Source: Lacrimispora saccharolytica
GTDB lineage: Bacteria; Bacillota; Clostridia; Lachnospirales; Lachnospiraceae
DNA length: 64,000 nucleotides
NCBI GenBank assembly: GCA_021531795.1
Contig: JADYUL010000011.1
Coordinates: forward strand, 1 to 64,000
Direction of reading: 5' to 3'
Shown here one piece after another: positions 14,083 to 22,586 of the stretch (positions are counted from its first letter, which is position 1; every line of letters starts with the position of its first letter). Under the pieces are notes generated by a model. The model searched no databases, was not told where the DNA came from, and saw only the letters and a list, made by a program, of their open reading frames with translations. The position numbers were made by a program, and so were the translations under genes.

Positions 14083-14361
14083 ATGGGAGAAAGATTTGAT
14101 TTACCTAAAGGTTTTCCAACTGGAGAGCAGTTAGAAACTGAAACAGTAAATGCAATTAAGGAACATGGTGGTACAGCAACCACTACAGAGATAAAAGATT
14201 ACATTGTAAAAAAACTAAAGTTATCTGATGAAGTTCTTGAATTTGAGAATTCAGATGGATTGACAATGTTGATTGATTACAGATTAAGATGGGCAAGAAC
14301 CTCTTTGAAAAACAAAAAACTAATTACTAGTGAGACAAGAGGTGTATGGAAGTCTGTATAA
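14083..14361 (+). CDS. Winged-helix protein, Mrr N-terminal-like, R-M accessory
   Basis: 92 residues after TTAAGGAGATATATC. GGTATTTEIKDYIVKKLKLS and RLRWARTSLKNKKLITSETR form a winged helix resembling the Mrr_N domain that precedes nuclease domains in Mrr-type restriction proteins. Here the domain stands alone, so it may be a DNA-recognition subunit or controller of the restriction module. It is the last gene of the four-gene operon, followed by a strong terminator. Confidence 0.6.
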   Translation: MGERFDLPKGFPTGEQLETETVNAIKEHGGTATTTEIKDYIVKKLKLSDEVLEFENSDGLTMLIDYRLRWARTSLKNKKLITSETRGVWKSV

Positions 14362-14382
14362 AGTAATTTAATAATGTGCGCC

Positions 14383-14427
14383 AAAAGGTAGCAAGTGATC
14401 TTAACAGAAAACTTGCTACCTTTTTTA
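14383..14427 (+). terminator. Terminator of the R-M operon
   Basis: AAAAGGTAGCAAGT pairs perfectly with ACTTGCTACCTTTT across a 14-base loop, then TTATT. Confidence 0.9.
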
Positions 14428-14463
14428 TTTGCAAATATAAAATCAAGAAAGGAAATTAAAAAC

Positions 14464-14799
14464 ATGACAACAGAAGAAGAAATCAAGAAAGCAGAGCAGG
14501 AAGTTAATCGAGCAAAGAAGAAACTTGCAGAAGCAAAACGAAAGGCACAGAAAGAAAAGCGAGCCGAGGAAAACTCAAGAAAGTTTATGATGGGTGGACT
14601 TGTTGCAAAGTATCTTCGTGAGGATATGGAACTTGACTTTATGGACTTTTCAGAAGAGGAAATCACAAGAATTGTTGCTTGTGGAATGAAGCAGAGAGAT
14701 ACAAGAAATATGGTTCAGAAAGTCATATCAGAAAGACCGGCAACAGAGCAAAAAATTGATACTGAAGCTGAGGATGATGGCGAGGGTGGAAATGAGTAG
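14464..14799 (+). CDS. DUF3847-like mobilization accessory protein
   Basis: 111 residues. The N-terminal third is a highly charged coiled coil (QEVNRAKKKLAEAKRKAQKE), then KFMMGGLVAKYLRE, then an acidic tail. This layout matches the DUF3847 family found directly before MobA/MobL relaxases on clostridial mobile elements; a relaxosome or oriT-binding role is plausible. The start lacks a strong Shine-Dalgarno but has AAGAAAGGAAATT upstream. Confidence 0.72.
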   Translation: MTTEEEIKKAEQEVNRAKKKLAEAKRKAQKEKRAEENSRKFMMGGLVAKYLREDMELDFMDFSEEEITRIVACGMKQRDTRNMVQKVISERPATEQKIDTEAEDDGEGGNE

Positions 14800-14807
14800 C
14801 CTTCTTC

Positions 14808-15023
14808 ACCGAGATTTTCTCGGTGCGCACAGATATACTACCAGAGGTAGTATGTGCGTCCTTCGGAGACCATTGCATGGAGCAGAATGCCTATCTTCGA
14901 TAGTCATAAGGGGAAATGACCTTTCCCCTTCACTTCGCTACCCTTTTGTGTACTTTGCGTTTGCGATAGGTCTAAAAACCAGACCTATCACATCCACAAA
15001 GTCTGTCGGTGGTGCTTCGACAG
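14808..15023 (+). other. oriT-like region with several inverted repeats
   Basis: Between the DUF3847 gene and the relaxase lie perfect hairpins: CACCGAGA/TCTCGGTG (14808-14826), ATACTACC/GGTAGTAT (14835-14853), CTATC/GATAG (14891-14903), AAGGGGAAA/TTTCCCCTT (14908-14930), GATAGGTCT/AGACCTATC (14965-14989) and CTGTCG/CGACAG (15003-15023). Such a cluster just before a MobA/MobL gene is the usual place for the origin of transfer. The nick site cannot be fixed by eye. Confidence 0.6.
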
Positions 15024-15062
15024 TTTCGTGTGCTATCGCAACGACAGAGAGGTGGTGGCAGG

Positions 15063-16667
15063 ATGGCTGTTAAGAATATCAGTACCAGAGCGCAGATATG
15101 TGGCAGGAGTGCAAACTGTCATGGTGGACATTCTGCTGTTGAGCAATCATCCTATATCAGCAGAGAGAAGATGTATTGCGAGTATGATGGACAGACCTAT
15201 TATCCAAAGTATGTTGAGGACTTGGTGCATACAGAAGTTATGCTTCCAGAGAACGCACCGGCAGAATATTTAGACCCTAAATTCTTGTGGAACGCTGTTG
15301 AAAATGCAGAGAAGAGTTCCAATGCCCAATTAGCAAGAACCTTTAGAGTGGAGTTACCTAATGAATGGAGCTATGAACTGGCAACTGAGGTAATGCGAGA
15401 TTATATAAAACGCAACTTTACTGATAAGGGTATGTGCGTTCAATTTGCCATCCATGATTCAGAAAATAAGGAAGGGCAGAGGAACTTGCATTGCCATATG
15501 CTCATAACTCTTCGTGGCATTGATGAAGAGGGCAAGTGGATGCCTAAACAGAAGAAGGTATATCTTACTGATGAGAACGGAGAACGCATTCCACTCATTG
15601 ATAAAATGACCGGTCAGCAAAAGGTTGATAAACAAAATCGTAAACAATGGAAGTGCCAGACCATTTCCACCAATGATTGGAGTAGTAAAGACAATGCAAA
15701 GAAATGGCGCATCGACCTAACTGAGACCATCAATTCTGTTAATGAGAAAATGGGAATGACAGAGAACTTTTGGGAGCATCGTTCCTTCAAAGACCAAGGT
15801 CTTGATATCGTTCCACAAATCCATCTTGGAGAGAAAGCAAGTGCTATGGAACGAGCCGGCATTCATACTATTCGTGGCAACATCAATCGTTCAATTATTG
15901 AGAAGAATGCTATCATCATGCAGGCTACAGCAATGATAAAAGAAGCAACGAAAACAATTATCTCAGCCAAGGCATTTGCTTCTATGGGAGCAAAACAGAT
16001 TGCAGGAGCAATTAAGAATGAAATCCTTGATATGATTCATGAGGTGGCAAAGCGTAAAAATGAAAGATTATCATTGCCAATCATTGGTACTAAATATCTT
16101 CGTTTAATATCCAATCGTGCTGATATGCAGAGCAAAGAAAAGATGGAGCAATTCGTTAATAATATGGGACTTACTACCTTTGAAGGGATGAAGGAATTTA
16201 AGCAAACTGAAGAACAGAAATATGATGCTATCACTTCTGAAAGAGCAATCTTATACGATAGGCAGGAATATCTTGAAGGTTTACTTGATTTATATAAAAA
16301 GTATGAGCCATATATCAAGAACCATAAAGAACAATGGTCTTTATCTGGAAGAGCAAGAAAAATGTACGAGAGAAAGCATATGCCGGAACTTATTTATTAT
16401 GATGAGTACCGGAAACAATTAAAGGCAATGATTGTTGAGCCAGATAAGAAGATAACACCAACAGCATGGAAGAAAGAACTTGCAGAGATTGAGCAGAAAC
16501 TTGGAGCAACCAAGCAACCTTATTCAGAAACTGTTTTCCGTCTTGCATCCGTTGAGGTTCTGGAGCATAACAAGGGAGACCTTGAAAGGCTACTACATAA
16601 TGAGAGAAGTGCCAGAGAAAAACAAGAAAAATCAGTATCAAAGAGAAAAAATATATCAATTGAATAA
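15063..16667 (+). CDS. mobL: MobA/MobL family relaxase
   Basis: 534 residues. The relaxase domain fills the first 250: MAVKNISTRAQICGRSANC, HSAVEQSSYISREKM and the metal-binding histidine motif NLHCHMLITLRG. The catalytic Tyr is probably in the N-terminal SYISREKMY segment. A long helical C-terminus follows (KEKMEQFVNNMGL, then EIEQKLGATKQPYSE). It would nick the adjacent oriT-like region and pilot single-stranded DNA, using a coupling protein in cis or from a helper. I start at 15063 (MAVKN); the frame is open further upstream through the oriT-like DNA, without similarity. Confidence 0.9.
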   Translation: MAVKNISTRAQICGRSANCHGGHSAVEQSSYISREKMYCEYDGQTYYPKYVEDLVHTEVMLPENAPAEYLDPKFLWNAVENAEKSSNAQLARTFRVELPNEWSYELATEVMRDYIKRNFTDKGMCVQFAIHDSENKEGQRNLHCHMLITLRGIDEEGKWMPKQKKVYLTDENGERIPLIDKMTGQQKVDKQNRKQWKCQTISTNDWSSKDNAKKWRIDLTETINSVNEKMGMTENFWEHRSFKDQGLDIVPQIHLGEKASAMERAGIHTIRGNINRSIIEKNAIIMQATAMIKEATKTIISAKAFASMGAKQIAGAIKNEILDMIHEVAKRKNERLSLPIIGTKYLRLISNRADMQSKEKMEQFVNNMGLTTFEGMKEFKQTEEQKYDAITSERAILYDRQEYLEGLLDLYKKYEPYIKNHKEQWSLSGRARKMYERKHMPELIYYDEYRKQLKAMIVEPDKKITPTAWKKELAEIEQKLGATKQPYSETVFRLASVEVLEHNKGDLERLLHNERSAREKQEKSVSKRKNISIE

Positions 16668-16727
16668 CTTAATTGGAGCTGATTATTATAATGCTTTCTG
16701 GTATAAATTAGACAAGGAGATATGCAT

Positions 16728-17687
16728 ATGCGATTGAGTGAATTTTTCAACAGAGCTGGTACGAAGAAAATTGTAATAAATTCAGATATTGATGGTTTTT
16801 TATCTGGTATGATTTTACAAAAATACTATGACTGTGAAATAGTTGGCTTTAGTAACAGCAAGGAATCTATATGGCTTACACCCGATATCGAATCTGTGCG
16901 AATACCAGTTTATATTGATATTTTTATAAATTCCCCAGAGACTTATTGTATAGACCAACACATTGTTGCGTATGACAATAATCACATAAATCGGTTGTTG
17001 GCTTATGGTACAAAATTAAATCCTAATCTTAATGTGAGCAGAAGAACCTTTATTGGCGATTTGGGAGAGAATGCTAATTATTATAGGAAATATCCATTTG
17101 GAACAGTTCATTTTTTGATTGCTTTAATGAAAGAGGATGGTATCGAGGTCGAGTTTAATGACCTTACAAGAACATATACTATAACTGGGAGCGATTTTCA
17201 GAGATATAATACATGCCCTGGGCAGATTATATTGAGAGCAGATGATGCACTGTATTCATCACTAGGACCATATGAGAATAATGCAAATGAATGGTGGAGA
17301 ATACTTAGTCAGTATAATTCTGAAATGATTCGTAGATTGATACAGTATAAAAATAGTTGTAGCAGAAATCTCAACAGACAATATAAAAATAGCATTGGAG
17401 AATTTTTCCAAAGAGGTTTGAATTGTGATGGAAAAGATGGGGCGTTTGACACTATAACAAATACCGATGGCAGAACATTGCAAACTAGAATAGTTGAGTA
17501 TAATCGTATAATAAATGAAATCATTGGAATAAATATGGAATTGCCGAATGAAATTGTTGAACATAGGGGAGTGGCAAGAAGAAGTAATTATAATGCTACA
17601 AATATAAATAATGCATTTACATATGCTTTCGTATGTGGACCTACAAAACCGGGAGACGCATTTAGTTTTACTATTGATATCAATTAA
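16728..17687 (+). CDS. DHH-phosphoesterase-like protein of the mobile element
   Basis: 319 residues; start at the second ATG, whose spacing from AAGGAG is better. VINSDIDGFLSGMIL at residues 16-30 resembles motif I of DHH/RecJ-type phosphoesterases, and CIDQHIV near residue 74 stands where DHH proteins have DHH, here DQH. VSRRTFIGDLG could carry another acidic motif. The similarity is by eye and partial, so the enzyme may be inactive or of a divergent branch. It follows the relaxase and precedes a terminator. Role unknown; defence or DNA processing is possible. Confidence 0.5.
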   Translation: MRLSEFFNRAGTKKIVINSDIDGFLSGMILQKYYDCEIVGFSNSKESIWLTPDIESVRIPVYIDIFINSPETYCIDQHIVAYDNNHINRLLAYGTKLNPNLNVSRRTFIGDLGENANYYRKYPFGTVHFLIALMKEDGIEVEFNDLTRTYTITGSDFQRYNTCPGQIILRADDALYSSLGPYENNANEWWRILSQYNSEMIRRLIQYKNSCSRNLNRQYKNSIGEFFQRGLNCDGKDGAFDTITNTDGRTLQTRIVEYNRIINEIIGINMELPNEIVEHRGVARRSNYNATNINNAFTYAFVCGPTKPGDAFSFTIDIN

Positions 17688-17705
17688 ATACACATTTTCA
17701 ATCAT

Positions 17706-17751
17706 AAAAGGTGGAATGCAAAATGATAATCATATTGCAGCCACCTTTTTT
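17706..17751 (+). terminator. Terminator after DHH-like gene
   Basis: AAAAGGTGG pairs with CCACCTTTT, with inner TGCAA/TTGCA pairing, then a T run. Confidence 0.85.
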
Positions 17752-17777
17752 ATTTTCAGAAAAGGAGATTTTTAATC

Positions 17778-17972
17778 ATGGAAAATGAAAAGAATATTAC
17801 AACAGATACCAACATTGTCGGAACTGAGGGTACTACCCATTCAGATCCGACAAGTGTTGTCAGCAGAACTATTGGAAAGACCACCTATGTTGCCAATTTG
17901 CATTTCAAAGAGCAGGGGCAGACCTTCTCACAGAAACTTAAAAGGGTGCTTAAAGCCGATGCAGGGTGCTAA
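17778..17972 (+). CDS. tnpW: TnpW-like transposon protein, C-terminus replaced
   Basis: 64 residues after AAAGGAGATTTTTAATC. SRTIGKTTYVANLHFKEQGQ, then TFSQKLKRVLK, is the conserved core of TnpW, a small protein carried beside the large serine recombinase of Tn4451-like elements. Family members normally continue beyond KRVLK; here the frame ends after ADAGC at the edge of the next GC-rich block. The element's right end was probably lost or replaced. No recombinase gene is present in the window. Confidence 0.6.
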   Translation: MENEKNITTDTNIVGTEGTTHSDPTSVVSRTIGKTTYVANLHFKEQGQTFSQKLKRVLKADAGC

Positions 17973-18025
17973 AAAAGTACACGATACTATTGACAATTAG
18001 AAACAGGGGGCGCCGCGAAGTGCGT

Positions 18026-18048
18026 GCGCTACTTTTCTTTCGCACATA
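18026..18048 (+). promoter_or_regulatory. Conserved upstream element, copy C
   Basis: GCGCTAC followed by TTTTCTTTCGCACATA, one mismatch from copies A and B though 8-11 kb away across an AT-rich insertion. It lies 29 bases before the start at 18078. Confidence 0.6.
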
Positions 18049-18077
18049 GTGGGCAGAGGAAAGACGGAGGTGCGGCG

Positions 18078-18530
18078 ATGTACAAGATAAGGAACCAGAA
18101 GGCGATTGTTGGGAGCGAGGAAGCGAACAGGTACATAAGGGAGCGGTGCAACCGCTCGCTGGCGTCTGTCGCGCGAAAGCTCCTGCCTGCGGAAATCGCA
18201 GAGAGGGTGGAACGAGAGACCCTGTCGGGCGAGGAGTTCTGCATGGACTTCGCGGACGCGCTGGCGCTCAAGAAGATGCTCGTCGTTTGCAACAACTCCC
18301 GCGTCCCGATAAAGAACGCGGTGGAGAAAATCTCGGAGGCGGACTTCGACATGGTCGTGGACGCGATAGAGGAGAAGGTGCAGAAGAGGCACCTGTCCTT
18401 CGCACTCTCGAAGGAGGAGGTCCTGGAGAGAACAAACGCGGTGTTCTCGGTGAACAGCCTCCCGGACGTTTTCCTTACCGAGGCCTCAGCGAAGAAACTG
18501 CCGAGGGTGAGGAACGTCACAGTGCGCTAG
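18078..18530 (+). CDS. Hypothetical protein of the GC-rich block (150 aa)
   Basis: ATG after GACGGAGGTGCGGCG. The product is soluble and largely helical (NRYIRERCNRSLASVARKLL, then FCMDFADALALKKMLVVC and FDMVVDAIEEKVQKRHLSFA). No domain was recognised. It carries the same upstream element, codon style and GC as the blocks at 2.7-5.7 and 6.6-10.4 kb, so it probably belonged to one element with them before the AT-rich block separated them. The frame is intact. Confidence 0.6.
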   Translation: MYKIRNQKAIVGSEEANRYIRERCNRSLASVARKLLPAEIAERVERETLSGEEFCMDFADALALKKMLVVCNNSRVPIKNAVEKISEADFDMVVDAIEEKVQKRHLSFALSKEEVLERTNAVFSVNSLPDVFLTEASAKKLPRVRNVTVR

Positions 18531-18578
18531 CCCGCGCGCGAGAGAGTATTTGTTTCCACATAAACAGCGTAGGAGCAA

Positions 18579-18625
18579 GGGAGTGTAGCTCAGTTGGGAG
18601 AGCGTCTGGTCCGCAGCCGGAAGCC
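18579..18625 (+). pseudogene. tRNA-like 5' half, not a complete tRNA
   Basis: GGGAGTGTAGCTCAGTTGGG and the following GAGC form a textbook acceptor strand and D arm, and TCTGG/CCGGA an anticodon stem. The anticodon loop lacks the usual T33, and no matching T arm or CACTCCC acceptor strand follows. It may be a decayed tRNA or a site left by integration. TTTCCACATAAA, a weak copy of the shared element, is 21 bases upstream. Confidence 0.5.
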
Positions 18626-18671
18626 CGTGGCTTCAAGGTCTCGCCTGCCGGCTCGGTCGGCTCGCAAGCAT

Positions 18672-18715
18672 GTCGTCCGCAGGACGACGCTCGCCCCATC
18701 TTCCGCATTTCTTTT
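18672..18715 (+). terminator. Hairpin with T-rich tail at the island edge
   Basis: GTCGTCC-GCA-GGACGAC is a perfect 7-base stem. A T-rich run (CATTTCTTTTTAG) follows about 18 bases later, too far for a classical terminator, so function is uncertain. GC-rich DNA ends here. Confidence 0.4.
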
Positions 18716-18773
18716 TAGAGTCGTTCATAAAATACAGCATAAAGTATAAAAAGAATAAACATATCATAAATTA

Positions 18774-18815
18774 TTAGCACTCGCACTTGACGAGTGCTAA
18801 TTTTCGTTATATTCT
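18774..18815 (+). promoter_or_regulatory. CIRCE operator overlapping the clpB promoter
   Basis: TTAGCACTC, nine bases, GAGTGCTAA (18774-18800) is a perfect CIRCE element, the HrcA repressor site. TTGACG (18787-18792), a 17-base spacer and TATTCT (18810-18815) make a sigma-A promoter whose -35 box lies inside the operator. HrcA binding would block it, so clpB is heat-shock induced. Confidence 0.93.
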
Positions 18816-18869
18816 TAGTTCGAATCAAGAAAGATTCATTAGCAAATGAAGATAAGGAGGCGAAACTTT

Positions 18870-21461
18870 ATGCAGATTAATAAATTCACACAGAAGTCAA
18901 CAGAGGCAGTGAATGACTGCCAGAAGATCGCCATGGAATATGGTAATCAGGAAATAGAGCAGGAGCACCTGTTATATGCGCTCTTAACACAGGAGGATGG
19001 ACTGATTCCGAAACTTGTGGAGAAGATGGACATCAGGCTGTCTGAGTTAATTAAGAGAGTTGAACAGGGCATTGCCAAGAGGGTGAAGGTGTCCGGCGGT
19101 CAGATGCATATAGGTCAGGACCTTAACAAGGTGCTGATTAATGCAGAAGACGAAGCTAAGAGAATGGGCGATGAATATGTGTCGGTTGAGCATTTGATGC
19201 TTACCATGATCGCAAGCCCCAACAGAGAGGTTAAGGCGATATTCAACGAATACGGCATTACCCGCGACCGCTTCCTGCAGGTTCTGTCAGGGGTGCGTGG
19301 CAATCAGCGCGTGACCTCGGACAATCCTGAGGCAACCTATGATACTCTGGAAAAGTATGGTGAGGACCTCGTAGAGAAGGCCAGACAGCAAAAGATGGAT
19401 CCTGTCATTGGACGAGACAGCGAGATAAGGAATGTCATTCGAATCCTTTCAAGGAAGACCAAGAACAATCCTGTCCTTATAGGTGAGCCCGGCGTGGGAA
19501 AAACCGCAGTAGTTGAGGGTCTGGCTCAGCGTATAGCTAATGAGGATGTTCCCGAGGGGCTTAAGAATAAGAAGGTATTCTCTCTCGATATGGGAGCTCT
19601 TGTGGCAGGTGCTAAATACAGAGGAGAATTCGAGGAGAGATTAAAGGCCGTACTTGAGGATGTTAAGAATTCCAATGGTGAGATAATCCTATTCATCGAT
19701 GAGTTACATACAATTGTCGGAGCCGGCAAGACAGACGGTGCATTGGATGCCGGCAATATGCTTAAGCCTATGCTTGCCAGGGGTGAACTGCACTGTATCG
19801 GTGCCACCACTCTTGATGAGTATAGGATGTATATAGAGAAGGATGCGGCTCTGGAGCGTAGGTTCCAGCCTGTACAGGTAGATGAGCCTACGGTTGAGGA
19901 TGCAATCTCTATACTGCGTGGTCTGAAGGAGAGATATGAGAACTATCACCACGTTAAGATCATGGACAATGCCCTGGTCAGCGCTGCAACTTTATCAAAC
20001 AGATACATAAGCGACAGATTCCTGCCGGATAAGGCCATAGACCTCGTGGATGAAGCCTGCGCCCTGATAAAGACGGATATGGAATCCATGCCTGCTGAAA
20101 TGGATGAGATGAACCGTAAGATTATGCAGTTACAGATTGAAGAGGCAGCCCTTAAGAAGGAGGATGATAATCTCTCTAAGGAACGTCTGTCAGACCTGCA
20201 GAGGGAGCTGGCCGAGCTTCAGGATGAGTATAGCGTCAGAAAAGCGCAGCTCGACAGTGAGAAGTCTGCAGCCAAGAAGCTCTCTGACCTAAGAGAAGAG
20301 AGAGAACGTCTGAAGAATGAGATAGAACTCGCTAAGAGAAACGGTGATTATGAAAAAGCGGGAGAATTGGAATATGGCAAGCTCCCGGCTGTTATTAAGC
20401 AACTGGAGACAGAGGAAGCAGCTCTTAAGAACAGAGATATGACTCTGGTACATGAGGCTGTAACAGAAGAGGAGATAGCTAAGATTATATCAAGGTGGAC
20501 CGGAATACCTGTTGCAAAGCTTACCGAGTCAGAGAGAAGCAAGACACTGCACTTAGACGAGGAACTTCATAAGAGGGTAATCGGTCAGGATGACGGCGTA
20601 ACTAAGGTAACAGAAGCTATTATCCGTTCCAAGGCAGGTATCAAGGACCCGACCAAACCGATTGGTTCATTCCTGTTCCTTGGTCCTACCGGTGTAGGTA
20701 AAACAGAGCTTGCCAAGAGTCTGGCTGCGGCACTCTTCGATGATGAGAATAACATGGTTCGAATCGATATGTCGGAGTATATGGAGAAGTACTCCGTATC
20801 AAGACTTATCGGAGCGCCTCCGGGATATGTTGGATATGAAGAGGGCGGTCAGCTGACAGAGGCTGTCAGACGTAAGCCATATTCCGTTGTGCTCTTTGAT
20901 GAGATAGAAAAGGCACACCCGGACGTATTCAATGTACTTTTACAGGTGCTTGATGACGGCAGAATCACTGACAGTCAGGGAAGGACGGTAGATTTCAAGA
21001 ATACTATTCTTATCATGACATCAAATATCGGTGCGGATTATCTGCTCGAGGGAATAGATGAGACCGGTAATATCAAGGCTGATGCTGAGAATATGGTGAT
21101 GGAGTCCCTGCATGGACACTTCAGACCCGAATTCCTGAACCGTTTGGACGAGATCATTATGTTCAAGCCACTGACTAAGGATAATATCGGCGGCATTATC
21201 AATTTGATAACACATGATCTTAATAAGAGACTATCAGACAGAGATCTTACAATCAGGCTTAGCGATGAGGCTAAGCGCTACATTGCAGACCATGGCTATG
21301 ACCCGATATACGGTGCAAGACCGCTTAAGAGATATATGACCAAATATGTTGAGACGCTGTCAGCGAAGCTTATCCTGTCAGGAGATGTATCTGAAGGTGA
21401 TATAATCGAGATTGACGTAAGAGGTGGTGAACTGATAGCTCAGGTGGTTAAGAAGGTTTGA
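18870..21461 (+). CDS. clpB: ATP-dependent disaggregase ClpB
   Basis: 863 residues, normal for ClpB. It is a hexameric AAA+ chaperone that threads and reactivates aggregated proteins with DnaK. I start at 18870 ([14 protein letters not shown]) because GATAAGGAGGCGAAACTTT precedes it. N-domain (residues 1-145), first Walker [10 protein letters not shown], Walker [12 protein letters not shown], a long coiled-coil middle domain (residues about 400-520) that separates ClpB from ClpC, and second Walker [10 protein letters not shown] are all visible. A CIRCE promoter drives it. It is the first core gene after the island. Confidence 0.97.
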   Translation: MQINKFTQKSTEAVNDCQKIAMEYGNQEIEQEHLLYALLTQEDGLIPKLVEKMDIRLSELIKRVEQGIAKRVKVSGGQMHIGQDLNKVLINAEDEAKRMGDEYVSVEHLMLTMIASPNREVKAIFNEYGITRDRFLQVLSGVRGNQRVTSDNPEATYDTLEKYGEDLVEKARQQKMDPVIGRDSEIRNVIRILSRKTKNNPVLIGEPGVGKTAVVEGLAQRIANEDVPEGLKNKKVFSLDMGALVAGAKYRGEFEERLKAVLEDVKNSNGEIILFIDELHTIVGAGKTDGALDAGNMLKPMLARGELHCIGATTLDEYRMYIEKDAALERRFQPVQVDEPTVEDAISILRGLKERYENYHHVKIMDNALVSAATLSNRYISDRFLPDKAIDLVDEACALIKTDMESMPAEMDEMNRKIMQLQIEEAALKKEDDNLSKERLSDLQRELAELQDEYSVRKAQLDSEKSAAKKLSDLREERERLKNEIELAKRNGDYEKAGELEYGKLPAVIKQLETEEAALKNRDMTLVHEAVTEEEIAKIISRWTGIPVAKLTESERSKTLHLDEELHKRVIGQDDGVTKVTEAIIRSKAGIKDPTKPIGSFLFLGPTGVGKTELAKSLAAALFDDENNMVRIDMSEYMEKYSVSRLIGAPPGYVGYEEGGQLTEAVRRKPYSVVLFDEIEKAHPDVFNVLLQVLDDGRITDSQGRTVDFKNTILIMTSNIGADYLLEGIDETGNIKADAENMVMESLHGHFRPEFLNRLDEIIMFKPLTKDNIGGIINLITHDLNKRLSDRDLTIRLSDEAKRYIADHGYDPIYGARPLKRYMTKYVETLSAKLILSGDVSEGDIIEIDVRGGELIAQVVKKV

Positions 21462-21502
21462 GGTATTCCAAACCATTTCTAATAGAAAACAGATAACAAT
21501 GC

Positions 21503-21530
21503 AAAAGAGCCCCCGGACAGGGGCTCTTTT
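21503..21530. terminator. Bidirectional terminator between clpB and the membrane gene
   Basis: AAAAGAGCCCC pairs with GGGGCTCTTTT around a 6-base loop, serving converging genes. Confidence 0.92.
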
Positions 21531-21533
21531 GTG

Positions 21534-22178
21534 TTATTTATTCTTACCATACAGCATGGGTCGGGCACACTTGACATTGAAGAAGTCGATAAGGGGACCC
21601 ATGAAGAAAGCTGTAAAGATTGTTCCGATACCTGCGAATGTTGGGATATCCTTAATGACTCCACCTCCTACAAGGAATAGGATAACACCTATAATTACAC
21701 AGCAGACATCGGTTGACACCCTTATCCATTTGAAGGGACCGATGTGCCACTTGTCAGCCATGGTTATTGCTATGGAATCATAGGTTGATACACCGAGGTC
21801 AGCTGTCATATACAGGGCTGAGGCAAAGCATAATACCACAACACCTATTATCAAACTTAGAGATCTAATAATTAAATTAGGATTAGAGAATATGTTCTGT
21901 AAGAATGCATATGTAAACTGAGTGATATATCCTAACAGGAACAGGTTGATAAAGGTTGCAATACCGATGTTCTTGCGGTTGAATATGAGACTGAATAGCA
22001 GGAGCACGATATTGGCTATCATGTACAGTGTTCCGAAGGAAATCGGAATAGCTGTATTCAGTCCGCTCATGAAAGCCTGAAAAGGATCTACACCGAAGGC
22101 GGCGAGCTTGAAGATCCCGACGCAGATACCACTGAGTATTACGCCGAAGAAAGACATAATAATTCTTTTTTTCATCAT
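21534..22178 (-). CDS. YczE/YitT-like integral membrane protein
   Basis: 214 residues with about six hydrophobic helices: RIIMSFFGVILSGICVGIF, LYMIANIVLLLFSLIF, ATFINLFLLGYITQF, LSLIIGVVVLCFASALYM, VCCVIIGVILFLVGGG and GIGTIFTAFFMGPLIDFF. The repeated GVDPFQ and GVSTYD motifs, one per half, mark the YczE/YitT-like family. Substrate and function are not established for the family. It is transcribed on its own, convergent with clpB. Confidence 0.75.
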   Translation of the reverse strand: MMKKRIIMSFFGVILSGICVGIFKLAAFGVDPFQAFMSGLNTAIPISFGTLYMIANIVLLLFSLIFNRKNIGIATFINLFLLGYITQFTYAFLQNIFSNPNLIIRSLSLIIGVVVLCFASALYMTADLGVSTYDSIAITMADKWHIGPFKWIRVSTDVCCVIIGVILFLVGGGVIKDIPTFAGIGTIFTAFFMGPLIDFFNVKCARPMLYGKNK

Positions 22179-22324
22179 GATACTATTCCTCCCGAATAAT
22201 GCATATTACTTTTTATCAAAAAACCTTGTCTATATTATCATTATTTGTCCGATTTTGTAAGTATTTATGGTATACTTATTTAGAAATATTTCGACTTGAA
22301 TCAGTTGCGAAAAGAGGAAAATCT

Positions 22325-22498
22325 ATGATTCCATCAGATCCGATCATGTTACTCAGCTTTCTTAACCTTAAGCTTAGGGATGAATATGATGATTTGGACA
22401 GTCTCTGTAGAGGGCTTGATGTGTGCAGGGAAGAACTTGAGAGCAAGCTTAAGGCAGTAGGCTACAGATACAATAAAGAATTAAATCAGTTCAAATAA
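22325..22498 (+). CDS. DUF4250 domain protein (57 aa)
   Basis: MIPSDPIMLLSFLNLKLRDE, then GYRYNKELNQF, is the whole DUF4250 signature. These small proteins are widespread in Clostridia and of unknown function. I start at the ATG after AAAAGAGGAAAATCT; the longer frame from 22199 has no similarity. Confidence 0.85.
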   Translation: MIPSDPIMLLSFLNLKLRDEYDDLDSLCRGLDVCREELESKLKAVGYRYNKELNQFK

Positions 22499-22586
22499 GC
22501 TATATTGAACGTAAACCGGGATATTTCCGGACGACAGGGTGTTCACCAAAATGATTATTATTGACAGATAGGCAAGTGAGTAATAC

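Larger units (their letters stand above)
2119..18720. mobile_element. Mosaic genomic island between IS66 and clpB
   Basis: Base composition changes repeatedly: GC-rich blocks at about 2736-5735, 6600-10360 and 18000-18720 alternate with AT-rich blocks at about 2119-2735, 5735-6600 and 10420-17990. The AT-rich blocks carry mobilization genes (relaxase, DUF3847, TnpW) and restriction-modification genes. The GC-rich blocks carry a coupling ATPase, a ClpP-like protease, Fic and many small ORFs with a shared upstream element. To the right, ordinary core genes start with clpB. I infer nested or successive insertions; exact attachment sites were not found. Confidence 0.7.

Noticed and set aside
14756-15073. 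ORF of 105 codons across the hairpin cluster before the relaxase
   Set aside because: It runs through many inverted repeats, has no ribosome site and no similarity; the segment is better explained as oriT.
18579-18655. Complete tRNA gene
   Set aside because: Only the 5' half folds. T33, T arm and the 3' acceptor strand are missing, so a functional tRNA cannot be supported.
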